Shown one piece after another: positions 7,795-15,153 of a stretch of 64,000 nt of DNA (positions are counted from its first letter, which is position 1; each line of letters opens with the position of its first letter). A program made the position numbers and the translations under genes. The stretch lies in contig CAJTFD010000002.1 in NCBI GenBank assembly GCA_910575625.1, positions 1 through 64,000 of the forward strand, in the 5' to 3' direction. The notes below the pieces were generated by a model. The model searched no databases and was not told the origin of the DNA. It saw only the letters and a list, made by a program, of their open reading frames with translations. The stretch comes from Clostridia bacterium (GTDB lineage Bacteria > Bacillota > Clostridia > Lachnospirales > Lachnospiraceae).

Positions 7795-8227
7795 CGGCTT
7801 TTTTATTTTCTTCTATCATGTTTTCAAGTTTTTCGAGTACCAGCATTTCTGCCCATTCGGGAGTATTGTTAACGTTCGCCTCCCAATTCTCAATCGTTCG
7901 GACGGGTATCCGGAGTTTTCTGAACATCTCCGGTCGGGAAAGCCCTGCCTTCAAACGGGCGGATTTGATTGGGCTGTCAACGGTAAAATTACGATACTGC
8001 TGGACGACATCTCCGTTGTCTATAAGGTTGATTCGATCCCCATCCTGTTCAGGGGATAGCTCGCTACTCTGGATTATCTGATTTATAAGGAAATCCATTA
8101 CCAAATTGATGGCTTCCTTGGAAGACTGGGCTTCCACCTCTTCAGTTTCCCATATTTCAGAATGGGGTTTTTCACCCCGAAACATTTCCGCATCGTCAAT
8201 ATAATACTTTACTACAAATTTTCTCAT
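7766..8227 (-). CDS. HTH (XRE-like) regulator, likely autorepressor of the accessory block
   Basis: 153 aa. The N-terminal ~80 residues are of unknown fold (MRKFVVKYYIDDAEMF...). Residues ~90-135 form a helix-turn-helix: SARLKAGLSRPEMFRKLRIP, then RTIENWEANVNNTPEW, the pattern of XRE-type regulators (recognition helix around RTIENWE). It is the second gene after the 125-aa gene, behind the promoter at 8664-8692. Its own last codons run through the second operator at 7771-7785. A family member binding CCACCG-N3-CGGTGG would control both promoters, as anti-CRISPR-associated (Aca) repressors do in other phages. Family assignment as HTH is fairly sure; the Aca-like role is inference. Confidence 0.75.
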   Translation of the reverse strand: MRKFVVKYYIDDAEMFRGEKPHSEIWETEEVEAQSSKEAINLVMDFLINQIIQSSELSPEQDGDRINLIDNGDVVQQYRNFTVDSPIKSARLKAGLSRPEMFRKLRIPVRTIENWEANVNNTPEWAEMLVLEKLENMIEENKKAVDKTTETVV

Positions 8228-8253
8228 TTTACATCTCCTCCGTTTTTGCTTCT

Positions 8254-8631
8254 TTACATTGCTGCACCGCTGATCGTAAAATCCTTGGTCAGGTCGCCGT
8301 ATTTTTCAGGAACATATTTTTCAGTTTGGTTATCGAAATAACCATAGCTGATCTTCTTGTTGTGGCGACTATTATCCCTAGTTTCATAGACGGCAAAATA
8401 CGTTCTTGACTTTCCGTAATTCTCCCAATCCTTTACGAAAATCCTATAGTGGTAACCATTGTCGTGGCTCCCAGCTTCTGCTACAAGCGCTTCCAACCTT
8501 TTTACCAGCTGGACCTTCAGGCTTTTTGCCTCCCTCCATGATTGTATCAGGGCGGAGGACATAGTCATACCTGCCTTTTTGACTAGTTTCCATGCTCTTT
8601 TCATAATCTCACTTAGATTATACTTTTTCAT
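8254..8631 (-). CDS. 125-aa hypothetical protein, first gene of the HTH-regulated operon (candidate inhibitor)
   Basis: Start at 8631 behind GGAGGACATTAAAAA. The N-terminal ~35 residues (MKKYNLSEIMKRAWKL, then GMTMSSALIQSWREAK) are a basic two-helix segment that I recall as an N-terminal module of small proteins in Firmicutes mobile elements. The remainder (YHYRIFVKDWENYGKSRTYF, VYETRDNSRHNKKISYGYFD) is aromatic and beta-rich. No catalytic motif or membrane segment is visible. It leads the operon that ends with the HTH regulator and is driven by a near-consensus promoter. Position and neighbour make it the best candidate in the window for an anti-CRISPR or other anti-defence protein, but no homology shows this. 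Confidence 0.65.
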   Translation of the reverse strand: MKKYNLSEIMKRAWKLVKKAGMTMSSALIQSWREAKSLKVQLVKRLEALVAEAGSHDNGYHYRIFVKDWENYGKSRTYFAVYETRDNSRHNKKISYGYFDNQTEKYVPEKYGDLTKDFTISGAAM

Positions 8632-8663
8632 TTTTTAATGTCCTCCGTTCATTTGATGATATA

Positions 8664-8692
8664 AGTATACCACCGAATCGGTGGGATGTCAA
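8664..8692 (-). promoter_or_regulatory. Near-consensus promoter with palindromic operator between the boxes (P1)
   Basis: Minus strand: TTGACA (8692-8687), a 17-base spacer, TATACT (8669-8664). The spacer holds CCACCGATTCGGTGG (8684-8670), differing from the operator at 7771-7785 only at one central base. It drives the 125-aa and HTH genes. Repressor binding here would occlude RNA polymerase. Confidence 0.85.
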
Positions 8693-8722
8693 TAGGATTT
8701 TAAAAATAAAATGAAATATTTT

Positions 8723-8766
8723 CAAAAAAATAGTCCCACTCAAATTTTTATTGAGTAGAACTATTT
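8723..8766 (-). terminator. Minus-strand terminator at the prophage edge
   Basis: The stem AAATAGT-N3-ACTCAA pairs with TTGAGT-N3-ACTATTT around a 7-base loop and is followed, read on the minus strand, by T7. It lies between the truncated cotJC and promoter P1, so it would stop cotJ-operon transcripts from entering the accessory operon. Confidence 0.75.
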
Positions 8767-8794
8767 CGCATCCTGCGGGATAATATCATAGGTT

Positions 8795-8899
8795 TTAACA
8801 TTCCGGGCCACCATACTGACTCATGATATACTGTGCTACTTTAGCATTCGGAGTTTTGATATTTACAGGGTACTGCAATCTTTTCTCATAATTCCACAT
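8795..8899 (-). pseudogene. cotJC: cotJC 5' fragment (manganese-catalase-type spore coat protein), interrupted by the prophage
   Basis: 34 codons from the ATG at 8899, with AGGAGG upstream. The product starts MWNYEKRLQYPVNIK and continues TPNAKVAQYIMSQYGGP, the typical N-terminus of CotJC, a manganese-catalase-like spore coat protein of about 190-220 aa. After GGP the family normally continues DGEL; here the frame reads Glu-Cys-stop. It directly follows cotJB, as in the normal cotJABC operon. The sequence beyond the break belongs to the prophage, so the remaining part of cotJC is expected at the other end of the element, outside the window. Confidence 0.88.
8802..8818. other. Probable prophage attachment site (attR) within cotJC
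   Basis: The last codons that still fit CotJC (Gln-Tyr-Gly-Gly-Pro) are encoded here on the minus strand, and homology stops at about 8802. The crossover core must lie within or next to this stretch; its exact length cannot be known without the other junction or an unoccupied relative. Confidence 0.7.
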
Positions 8900-8901
8900 G
8901 A

Positions 8902-9198
8902 TTATCTACAACCTCCTTTATTTTCCCAGGGGAAGGGCTGCAGCACCCATTCCCAGGACCTGCTGGCACAGTCGTCTGCGGTGTCGATGGTGAGCGGGCC
9001 GTAATTCTGGGCGTACAAGGTCAGCAGTTCTCTGCGCTTCTTGATATTCTCGCGGTAATATTCCATCCCTTTTTCGCAGTCGGGGTGGGTATCCAGGTAC
9101 AGCAGGATATCATTGACGGCAAAACTGTATTCATTCAGCATCTGCATGAGTTTTTCTTTCGGGGGGCAGTTTGGCGTTCCATTATGGTTGTGGCTCAT
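8902..9198 (-). CDS. cotJB: Spore coat protein CotJB
   Basis: 98 aa from the ATG at 9198, which has AAAGGAGGTG seven bases upstream; a longer in-frame start exists at 9273 but lacks a good site and overlaps cotJA. The family features are clear: LNEYSFAVNDILLYLDTHPD, then YGPLTIDTADD and a Trp-rich C-terminus (SWEWVLQPFPWE). CotJB is a small component of the spore coat encoded with CotJA and CotJC. The start overlaps the cotJA stop in an ATGA, and the next gene is the truncated cotJC. Confidence 0.93.
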   Translation of the reverse strand: MSHNHNGTPNCPPKEKLMQMLNEYSFAVNDILLYLDTHPDCEKGMEYYRENIKKRRELLTLYAQNYGPLTIDTADDCASRSWEWVLQPFPWENKGGCR

Positions 9199-9452
9199 CG
9201 ACAGCACCTCCTTTGCCCGCAGAAAGGTTTGCACAGTTCCGGGAATATAGTCCCGATCTGGAGGGCTCTGCACGGCTCAAAGGTGGACTTAAACTTTTTC
9301 TGGCAGGGGACATATCCCATGGCGAGGGGGAGGCTCTCCAGCCCCTTGAAGAAGGATCCGTCCTCCTCTTTGGGGGCGCAGGGCTGTTTTGGCTGTGCAG
9401 GCATCATGCCCTGGGGCTGGCGCGCACAGCGGTTCATAGCATATCTATCCAT
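9195..9452 (-). CDS. cotJA: Spore coat-associated protein CotJA
   Basis: 85 aa. The C-terminal half holds the CotJA core: SLPLAMGYVPCQKKF, then CRALQIGTIFPELCKPFCG. The N-terminal ~35 residues are Pro/Gln/Met-rich and low complexity. It is the first gene of the cotJ operon here, transcribed during sporulation in relatives; I could not identify a confident sigma-E promoter. The AAAGGAG upstream lies about 15 bases from the chosen start, so the exact N-terminus is uncertain. Confidence 0.88.
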   Translation of the reverse strand: MDRYAMNRCARQPQGMMPAQPKQPCAPKEEDGSFFKGLESLPLAMGYVPCQKKFKSTFEPCRALQIGTIFPELCKPFCGQRRCCR

Positions 9453-9514
9453 GATCTTTCTTTCATTCTCCTTTCGGCTGCCCGCATAGCGGAGCGGCTT
9501 TTTCTTTGATTACA

Positions 9515-9619
9515 TTAGTATCCTATGTTCCCATGGCCCCAGGTGTGAATGGCGTTATCGTCCGCAGGCAGTACATCGCAGAGCATGTCGCTGACCGATA
9601 GGATTTGTGAAAAATACAT
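9515..9619 (-). CDS. Possible 34-aa peptide upstream of cotJA
   Basis: A short minus-strand frame (MYFSQILSVSDMLCDVLP ... IHTWGHGNIGY) in the cotJA-ftsW gap, co-directional with the cotJ operon. The upstream AGGA is weak. The composition (His, Trp, Gly at the C-terminus) is unlike random sequence, but nothing else supports it. Confidence 0.25.
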   Translation of the reverse strand: MYFSQILSVSDMLCDVLPADDNAIHTWGHGNIGY

Positions 9620-9643
9620 GCTGAGATCCTGGGGAAGATGTGT

Positions 9644-9649
9644 TATAAT
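9644..9649 (+). promoter_or_regulatory. Candidate -10 box for the ftsW-like operon
   Basis: TATAAT preceded by GTGT, 46 bases upstream of the chosen start. No convincing -35 box is visible at the right distance. Its position inside the longest open frame is one reason to choose the later start at 9695. Confidence 0.4.
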
Positions 9650-9694
9650 AAAAAATCAACATGGTACAAGGCGGCAGATCTGATGGGAGTATGG

Positions 9695-10873
9695 ATGATG
9701 TTGAGTGTAAGTGTAAAAAAGAGGATCCCCCGCTTCCGGGACGGGGAAGCGTATTATGACTATAACCTGGTCGCAGTGATCATCCTGCTGATCGTGTTCG
9801 GGCTGATCATGCTGTACAGCACGAGTTCCTATGTGGCGCAGCTGCATCAAAGTGATGATATGTTTTATTTCAAGAAACAGGCGGTCATCAGCGCGGCCAG
9901 CGTCGCTCTGGCTCTGCTCATTTCCCAGTTCGACTACCATATATTGGGAAAGATCCCCACGCTGCTCTATGCTGTGGCTATGGTCCTGATGGTCATGGTG
10001 CGGGTCACGCCATTTGGGGTGGAGGTCAATGGGGCGAAAAGGTGGCTGCGTTTCGCGGGGCTGCAGTTCCAGCCCGCGGAGATCGCCAAGATCGCGGCGA
10101 TCGTGATGATCGCGTCCATGGTGGTGCGGATGGGGAAAAAGGCGGTGGCGCCCAGGGGGATGGGCATATTGGCTGCCACAGGCGGGATGCTGGGCCTGGT
10201 GACATTCGTCTTTACGGATAACTTGAGTACGGCGATCATCATCTGGGGTATCACAGGTGTCCTGACTTTCATCCCCCATCCGAAGACAGGGCCCTTTGTC
10301 CTGGCGTTCATCGGTCTGGTGGCATTTTCCGTGGCGGGGGTGGCATTGCTGGCGGCTAACATTGACACCAGCAGCAATTTCCGCATCCGCAGGCTGCTCA
10401 CCTGGCTGCATCCGGAGGAATATTCGGCTTCCGGCGGATATCAGGTCATGCAGTCCCTGTACGCGATCGGCTCGGGCGGTTTTTTTGGGAAAGGCCTGGG
10501 CAACAGTGCACAGAAGCTGGGCTGGATCCCGGAGGCGCAGAACGATATGATCTTCTCGGTCATCTGTGAGGAGCTGGGGATCTTCGGGGCCTCGGTCATC
10601 CTGCTTTTATTTGCATATCTGCTCTATCGGCTGATGTTTATCGCGCAGAATGCGCCGGATCTGTTCGGGGCTTTGTTAGCCAGCGGGATCTTTGTCCACA
10701 TCGCACTCCAGGTGATCTTAAACATCTGTGTGGTCACGAACCTGATCCCTACCACAGGGATCACGCTGCCCTTTTTCAGTTACGGCGGCACGTCGATCCT
10801 GTTCCTGATGAGCGAGATGGGGATCGCGCTGGGTGTGGCCAGACGTATCAAGTTCCAGGAGGATATGGGGTAA
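9695..10873 (+). CDS. SEDS-family lipid II polymerase/glycan-strand synthase (FtsW/SpoVE type)
   Basis: 392 aa with about ten hydrophobic segments. Family motifs: NGAKRWLRFAGLQFQPAEIAK, FRIRRLLTWLHPE, GGYQVMQSLYAIGSGGFFGKG, the acidic EAQNDMIFSVICEELG loop and TGITLPFFSYGGTS near the C-terminus. SEDS proteins polymerise lipid II at the membrane with a class B PBP; the EAQNDMIF loop resembles FtsW/SpoVE more than RodA, but the paralogue cannot be decided. The start at 9695 has GGGAG upstream; the open frame extends to 9638 through a likely -10 box. The response-regulator gene follows one base after the stop. Confidence 0.9.
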   Translation: MMLSVSVKKRIPRFRDGEAYYDYNLVAVIILLIVFGLIMLYSTSSYVAQLHQSDDMFYFKKQAVISAASVALALLISQFDYHILGKIPTLLYAVAMVLMVMVRVTPFGVEVNGAKRWLRFAGLQFQPAEIAKIAAIVMIASMVVRMGKKAVAPRGMGILAATGGMLGLVTFVFTDNLSTAIIIWGITGVLTFIPHPKTGPFVLAFIGLVAFSVAGVALLAANIDTSSNFRIRRLLTWLHPEEYSASGGYQVMQSLYAIGSGGFFGKGLGNSAQKLGWIPEAQNDMIFSVICEELGIFGASVILLLFAYLLYRLMFIAQNAPDLFGALLASGIFVHIALQVILNICVVTNLIPTTGITLPFFSYGGTSILFLMSEMGIALGVARRIKFQEDMG

Positions 10874-10874
10874 A

Positions 10875-11597
10875 ATGGATCTTTATGTATGCGATATCTT
10901 ATTGGTGGACGATAACCGGGAGCTGCAGGAGATGCTCCGGGAGCTCTTGGAGCGGGAAGGGTATAGCCGGCTGCGCCAGGCCTATTCATGCCGGGAAGCC
11001 CGGGAACTGTTCGGGCGGCGGGAGCCAGAGCTGGTGATCCTGGACGTGATGTTGCCCGACGGGGACGGCTTCGCCCTGTTCAGGGAATTTAGGGAAAATA
11101 CGAAAGTGCCGATCCTGTTCCTCTCAGCTAAAGACGAGGACAACGACCGGCTGCTGGGACTGGGGATGGGGGCTGACGACTACATCACCAAGCCTTTCCT
11201 GCCCCAGGAGCTATTGCTGCGTATCCAGGCGATCTTAAAACGGGTGTATGTGTATCCCAATTTAAAAATAGCAAAAGAACAGATCGCAGAACTGGGTTAT
11301 TTCCGGATCGACCTGCGCAATGCGGTGGTGGACCGGGACGGACAGGAGGTGCGGCTGACCGCTAAGGAACTGCTGTTATTTAAGAAACTCTGGGAGAACA
11401 GGGGGAACATCGTCACTTTCGATGCGCTGTGTCAGGCGGTCTGGAATGATGATTATTACGGTTATGAAAATACCTTGATGGTGCACATCCGCAGGCTGCG
11501 GGAGAAGATCGAGGAGGATCCGTCCCATCCCCGGTGGATCCGGACGGCACGGGGGTTGGGATATCGCCTGGAGGCCGAGAGGCAGGGACACTCATGA
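10875..11597 (+). CDS. OmpR/PhoB-type response regulator
   Basis: 240 aa. Receiver domain at residues ~5-118: acidic pair D12-D13, phosphoacceptor D57 in VILDVMLPDGDG, and K106 in DYITKPF. The winged-helix DNA-binding domain spans ~135-235 (LTAKELLLFKKLWENRG, TLMVHIRRLREKIE, IRTARGLGYRL). GGAGGATATGGGG provides the ribosome binding site, chosen over an upstream in-frame ATG inside ftsW. It is coupled by an ATGA overlap to the sensor kinase, so the two form a cognate pair. The signal is unknown; the context suggests cell-envelope regulation. Confidence 0.92.
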   Translation: MDLYVCDILLVDDNRELQEMLRELLEREGYSRLRQAYSCREARELFGRREPELVILDVMLPDGDGFALFREFRENTKVPILFLSAKDEDNDRLLGLGMGADDYITKPFLPQELLLRIQAILKRVYVYPNLKIAKEQIAELGYFRIDLRNAVVDRDGQEVRLTAKELLLFKKLWENRGNIVTFDALCQAVWNDDYYGYENTLMVHIRRLREKIEEDPSHPRWIRTARGLGYRLEAERQGHS

Positions 11598-12967
11598 GGA
11601 GTCTGTTCAAGATCATCCGACGGTATGTGTTGACGGCGGTGCTGATCACGCTGCTGATCCTGCTCTTTAACTGTCTGATCCTGTTCTTCTGGGGAAATTG
11701 GCTCATGAAGGAGGAGCAGAGGATTGCCACGCGGCGGCAGATTGAGGAGATTTCCTGGGAACTTGTGGAGGAGGACGGCCGGTATGAGATGACAGAGGTG
11801 GGATACCGGAAACTGGAGACGCTGCCTTTCATCTGGGGCATGGTGGTGAAAAATGACGGGTCGCTGGGATGGACGTACCGGCTTCCCGCGGAGATCCCGC
11901 GCCGGTATACGATGGCGGACATGTCTGTCTTGAGTAAATGGTATCTGGAAGACTATCCGGTCTTCACCTGGATCTGCGGGGATGACGTCCTGGTGCTGGG
12001 TCGGGAGAAGGAGAGCGTGGCCCGTTTCAGCATGCAGTATTCGATCCGTGCTCTGGACCATGTGTCGGAGATCTTCTTTTCGATCATGGTGTTAAATCTG
12101 CTGCTCGTCTTTTGTCTGGCGCTTTTTTTCGGCTATCGGTTTTATCGTTCCCTGCGCCCGATCGCCCAGGGGATCGAACAGCTGTCGAACAAGGAGACGA
12201 TCGCCCTGTCAGAAAAAGGGATCACTGACGAGCTTGCCCGCAGATTGAACCAGACTTCCAAGATCTTGGAACGGCAGAACAGCCAGTTGGCCAGGCGGGA
12301 TCATGCGCGTACGGACTGGATCGCGGGGGTGTCCCACGACATCCGCACGCCTCTCTCCCTGATCCTGGGCTATGCGGACAGCTTGTCCCGGGATATGTCC
12401 TTGGATGAGAAAGGGCGCAGGGCCGCCAGGTCCATCCGGCGTCAGAGCATGCAGATCAAGAAGCTGATCGAGGATCTGAATCTGACATCGAAGCTGGAGT
12501 ATGATGCCCAGCCGCTGCGGATCGGAAGATTTTTCCCGGCCTCTTTCCTGCGCCAGGTGGTGGCGGATCATTATAATGAAGGGATACTGGGAGACTGCCA
12601 GATCGATCTGGAGGTGGACGGTGATGTGGAGCACGTGCAGATCGATGGAGATAGACAGATACTGGAGCGGGCGTTCCGGAACTTGATCGGGAACAGCGTC
12701 CGCTATGCGCCTGGATGCCGGATCCAGATCCATATGTATGGGGAAGGGCCATGGATCCGCATCGACATGTTCGATTCCGGGCCGGGGATTCCGCCGGAGG
12801 TGGTTGCCATCGTGCAGGGTCGGACCCGGGATCCGGATATCCATGTGATGGGGCTGCGGGTGGCCGCGCAGATCATCCGCGCGCATAGGGGACGGATGGA
12901 ATTTATCTTGAGAGACGGGAACAAGTACGATGTGTCGGTCCTGCTCTCGCCGTCTTTGGAGGAGTAG
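11594..12967 (+). CDS. Sensor histidine kinase
   Basis: 457 aa. Two membrane segments (residues ~14-36 and ~160-185) flank an extracytoplasmic region of ~120 residues. A HAMP-like linker precedes the H-box at VSHDIRTPLSLILGYADSL (phosphoacceptor H248), followed by an N-box (RNLIGNSVRYAPG), a G1 box (FDSGPGIP) and a short G2 region (GLRVAAQIIRAHRG). The start ATG overlaps the response-regulator stop. The next gene begins immediately after its stop, so ftsW-like, regulator, kinase and DUF218 genes look co-transcribed. Confidence 0.9.
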   Translation: MRSLFKIIRRYVLTAVLITLLILLFNCLILFFWGNWLMKEEQRIATRRQIEEISWELVEEDGRYEMTEVGYRKLETLPFIWGMVVKNDGSLGWTYRLPAEIPRRYTMADMSVLSKWYLEDYPVFTWICGDDVLVLGREKESVARFSMQYSIRALDHVSEIFFSIMVLNLLLVFCLALFFGYRFYRSLRPIAQGIEQLSNKETIALSEKGITDELARRLNQTSKILERQNSQLARRDHARTDWIAGVSHDIRTPLSLILGYADSLSRDMSLDEKGRRAARSIRRQSMQIKKLIEDLNLTSKLEYDAQPLRIGRFFPASFLRQVVADHYNEGILGDCQIDLEVDGDVEHVQIDGDRQILERAFRNLIGNSVRYAPGCRIQIHMYGEGPWIRIDMFDSGPGIPPEVVAIVQGRTRDPDIHVMGLRVAAQIIRAHRGRMEFILRDGNKYDVSVLLSPSLEE

Positions 12968-13582
12968 ATGGGTATGTACGAGCGTTTTTTAGATCAGATC
13001 ACGGATTTTATCTTTGTGGAGACGCCTGTGGAGCGGGCGGATATCATCTTTGTGCCGGGCAACGGTTATCCGCAGATGGCGGAGCGGGCGGCAGAGCTCT
13101 GGAAGCAGGGGATGGCGCATTATATATTGCCCAGCGGCCGATATAGCATCTGTATGAAAAGGTTCGCAGGCGTATCAGATAAGAAAGAAGTGTATACAGG
13201 GGATTATGAGACGGAATGGGCGTTCCTGCGGGACGTGTTGCTGAAGAATGGGGTGGAGGAGCGGTGTATCCTAAAAGAAGACCAGGCATCTTATACCTAT
13301 GAAAATGCCATCTACTCCAGGAAATGTACCGATGCCCTGGGCATGGATATCCAAAAGGCCATCCTCTGCTGCAAGAGTTCTCATGCGCGCCGCTGCCTGC
13401 TCTACTATCAGCTGCTATTTCCCGACACGAGATTTTATGTAGCGCCCAGTGATACGGAGGGGATCAGCCGGGAGAACTGGCATCGGACGGAGCAGGGGAT
13501 CCAGACAGTCCTGGGGGAGATGGAGCGGTGCGGGAACCAGTTCCACCAGATCATAAGAGATATAAAAGACTCAGAGGACTAA
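12968..13582 (+). CDS. DUF218 (ElyC/SanA/YdcF-like) protein
   Basis: 204 aa, beginning directly after the kinase stop; GGAGGAG overlaps the end of the kinase gene. DUF218 pattern: ADIIFVPGNGYPQMAERAAELW, then YILPSGR, the EDQASYTYENA segment, and CCKSSHARRCLLYYQLLFPD. Such proteins act in envelope or surface-polymer metabolism in other bacteria; the biochemical role is unclear. No signal peptide or membrane segment is evident, so it is probably cytoplasmic, like YdcF. Confidence 0.75.
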   Translation: MGMYERFLDQITDFIFVETPVERADIIFVPGNGYPQMAERAAELWKQGMAHYILPSGRYSICMKRFAGVSDKKEVYTGDYETEWAFLRDVLLKNGVEERCILKEDQASYTYENAIYSRKCTDALGMDIQKAILCCKSSHARRCLLYYQLLFPDTRFYVAPSDTEGISRENWHRTEQGIQTVLGEMERCGNQFHQIIRDIKDSED

Positions 13583-13598
13583 TCCCCCGAGTCTTTTT
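13564..13598. terminator. Terminator between two convergent genes
   Basis: AAAAGACTC (13564-13572) pairs with GAGTCTTTT (13589-13597) and runs into a T-tract on the plus strand and an A/T-rich flank on the other. It overlaps the ends of both convergent genes. Confidence 0.75.
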
Positions 13599-14877
13599 CA
13601 ATGTTCATATCTTTATAGAAGTTTTCCGGTATATAGGCCCTGACTTTCTCCACCCGGTTCTTGTCAATATGTTCGACCAGGAAACGGAGGCCGTTCTCCA
13701 GTTCCATGGTCTGTCCCTCCGCGGGCAGGCTGTCCAGCTGTTCGATGATGTAGCCGCCGATGGAATCGTAGTCTTCCGAGTCCAGACCAAGATGTAGTTT
13801 CTCGTTGATGTCATCAATGCGTGCGGAACCCAGGAACAGGTATTCGGCCTGGGGTACGATCTCCGTGATGTCCTCTTCTTCTTCCGTATCATACTCATCC
13901 CGGATCTCGCCGACGATCTCCTCCAGAAGGTCTTCCAGTGAGACGAGCCCCACGGTAGCGCCATATTCGTCCAGTACGATCGCTAAGTTATAGGAAGCCT
14001 CCCGCATCTCCAAAAGGAGGGAGACGGTGCTCTTGTGCTCGTAGGTGAAATAGGCGTCCCGCAGATGATCCCGCAGTGTAAAAGTTTTTTTGGGATCCAG
14101 CAGGAGCAGGTCTTTCATATTGATGATGCCGATCACATTGTCGGTGGTCTCCTCATAGACCGGAAAACGGGTGTGCATGTCTTTGCGGAAGATCTCGATC
14201 AGTTCCTCATAGGTGCTGTCCACATCCACAAAGGTCATGTCAACGCGGGGGACCATCACATCCCGCGCGGAAGAATCTCCGAAATCGAAGACATTGTAGA
14301 TCATCTGTTTCTCTTCATTCTCGATGACCCCGTCCTGCTCACTCACGTTGACGATCGTGCGCAGCTCGTGTTCGGTCATGGTGTTCGTCCGGGCGTTGGG
14401 GTCTACCCGCAAAAGCAGCATGAATCCGTTGGCCAGCCGCTGGACCAGGAAGACCACAGGAGTCAGGACGACCATCAGCGGATAGATGATCCGCGCGTAG
14501 GCCAGGGAAAATTTTTCCGCATGGATGGTCGCCAGGGTCTTGGGGATGATCTCGCCCCAGATCAGTACGACCAGCGTCAGGATCCCAGTGCCTGCGCCCA
14601 CATAGATGTTGCCGAACTTCCGGATGACGAAAGTGGTCATCAGGGAGGAGGCGCAGATGTTGACGATGTTGTTCCCGATCAGCACAGTGCTGAGCATCTT
14701 CCCGGCATTGTCGATGATCTTGAGCAGGGTCTGCGCTTTCTTATTGCCCTCCTCCGCCAGGGACTGGATCTTTATCCGGTTGACTGTCGTCATGGCCGTC
14801 TCCGCAGATGAGAAGAATGCGGAAAGAAAAATGAGTATCAAAAGTACGACGATCTGTATACCGTCACTCGAGTCCAA
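13579..14877 (-). CDS. CNNM/CorC-HlyC family membrane protein with CBS pair
   Basis: 432 aa. The N-terminal CNNM transmembrane domain (residues ~1-190) has hydrophobic segments and the family signature SAFFSSAETAMTTVNR. A CBS-domain pair spans ~205-330 (DVMVPRVDMTFVDVD, MHTRFPVYEETTDNVIGIIN, AIVLDEYGATVGLVSLEDLLEEIVGEI), followed by a CorC_HlyC domain (~345-425). Relatives transport or regulate magnesium/cobalt; the haemolysin label is historical. It is a monocistronic gene convergent with the DUF218 gene. Confidence 0.9.
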   Translation of the reverse strand: MDSSDGIQIVVLLILIFLSAFFSSAETAMTTVNRIKIQSLAEEGNKKAQTLLKIIDNAGKMLSTVLIGNNIVNICASSLMTTFVIRKFGNIYVGAGTGILTLVVLIWGEIIPKTLATIHAEKFSLAYARIIYPLMVVLTPVVFLVQRLANGFMLLLRVDPNARTNTMTEHELRTIVNVSEQDGVIENEEKQMIYNVFDFGDSSARDVMVPRVDMTFVDVDSTYEELIEIFRKDMHTRFPVYEETTDNVIGIINMKDLLLLDPKKTFTLRDHLRDAYFTYEHKSTVSLLLEMREASYNLAIVLDEYGATVGLVSLEDLLEEIVGEIRDEYDTEEEEDITEIVPQAEYLFLGSARIDDINEKLHLGLDSEDYDSIGGYIIEQLDSLPAEGQTMELENGLRFLVEHIDKNRVEKVRAYIPENFYKDMNIEKDSGD

Positions 14878-15020
14878 TTGTGTTCACTCCTTCTTAGATG
14901 TTCATTTGTTTAGATTTCTTACATGATCCTTTATTGGAAAATGATACATGATTTTTCATAGAAATGCAAGTGTTACTGTGTGATCGATCCTTAAAGTTCT
15001 ATAAATTCCTGCAATATCGG

Positions 15021-15048
15021 TTGACAACTCTGAAAGACAATATATAAT
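15021..15048 (+). promoter_or_regulatory. Sigma-A promoter of the lipoprotein gene
   Basis: TTGACA (15021-15026), a 16-base spacer and TATAAT (15043-15048). It lies about 105 bases upstream of the lipoprotein start and may also serve pyrH downstream. Confidence 0.75.
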
Positions 15049-15153
15049 GAGAGGGTAGGATAAATGTCCTGTATATGGCTATCGGCAGGCGGCGGCAGCC
15101 TGGAGAGAGGTCTGTTGCGGATGCTTTTGAGTTGGAAATGGAGGAATCATTTT

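Larger units (their letters stand above)
1..8803. mobile_element. Right arm of a tailed-phage prophage
   Basis: A continuous run of late phage genes (tail protein I, tail fibres, putative receptor-binding protein, holin, endolysin) on the plus strand is followed by a minus-strand accessory block. The right boundary is placed at about 8803, where the reading frame of the spore-coat gene cotJC breaks off. The left end, integrase, replication and head genes lie outside the window. P2-like tail protein I followed by tail-fibre genes suggests a contractile-tail (myovirus-type) phage. The element looks intact within the window, with no frameshift in its structural genes, and three spacers of the CRISPR array in this window match it. 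Confidence 0.93.

Noticed and set aside
14035-14811. Long plus-strand open frame opposite the CNNM/CBS gene
   Set aside because: Shadow of the well-supported minus-strand gene; no ribosome binding site, composition unlike protein.
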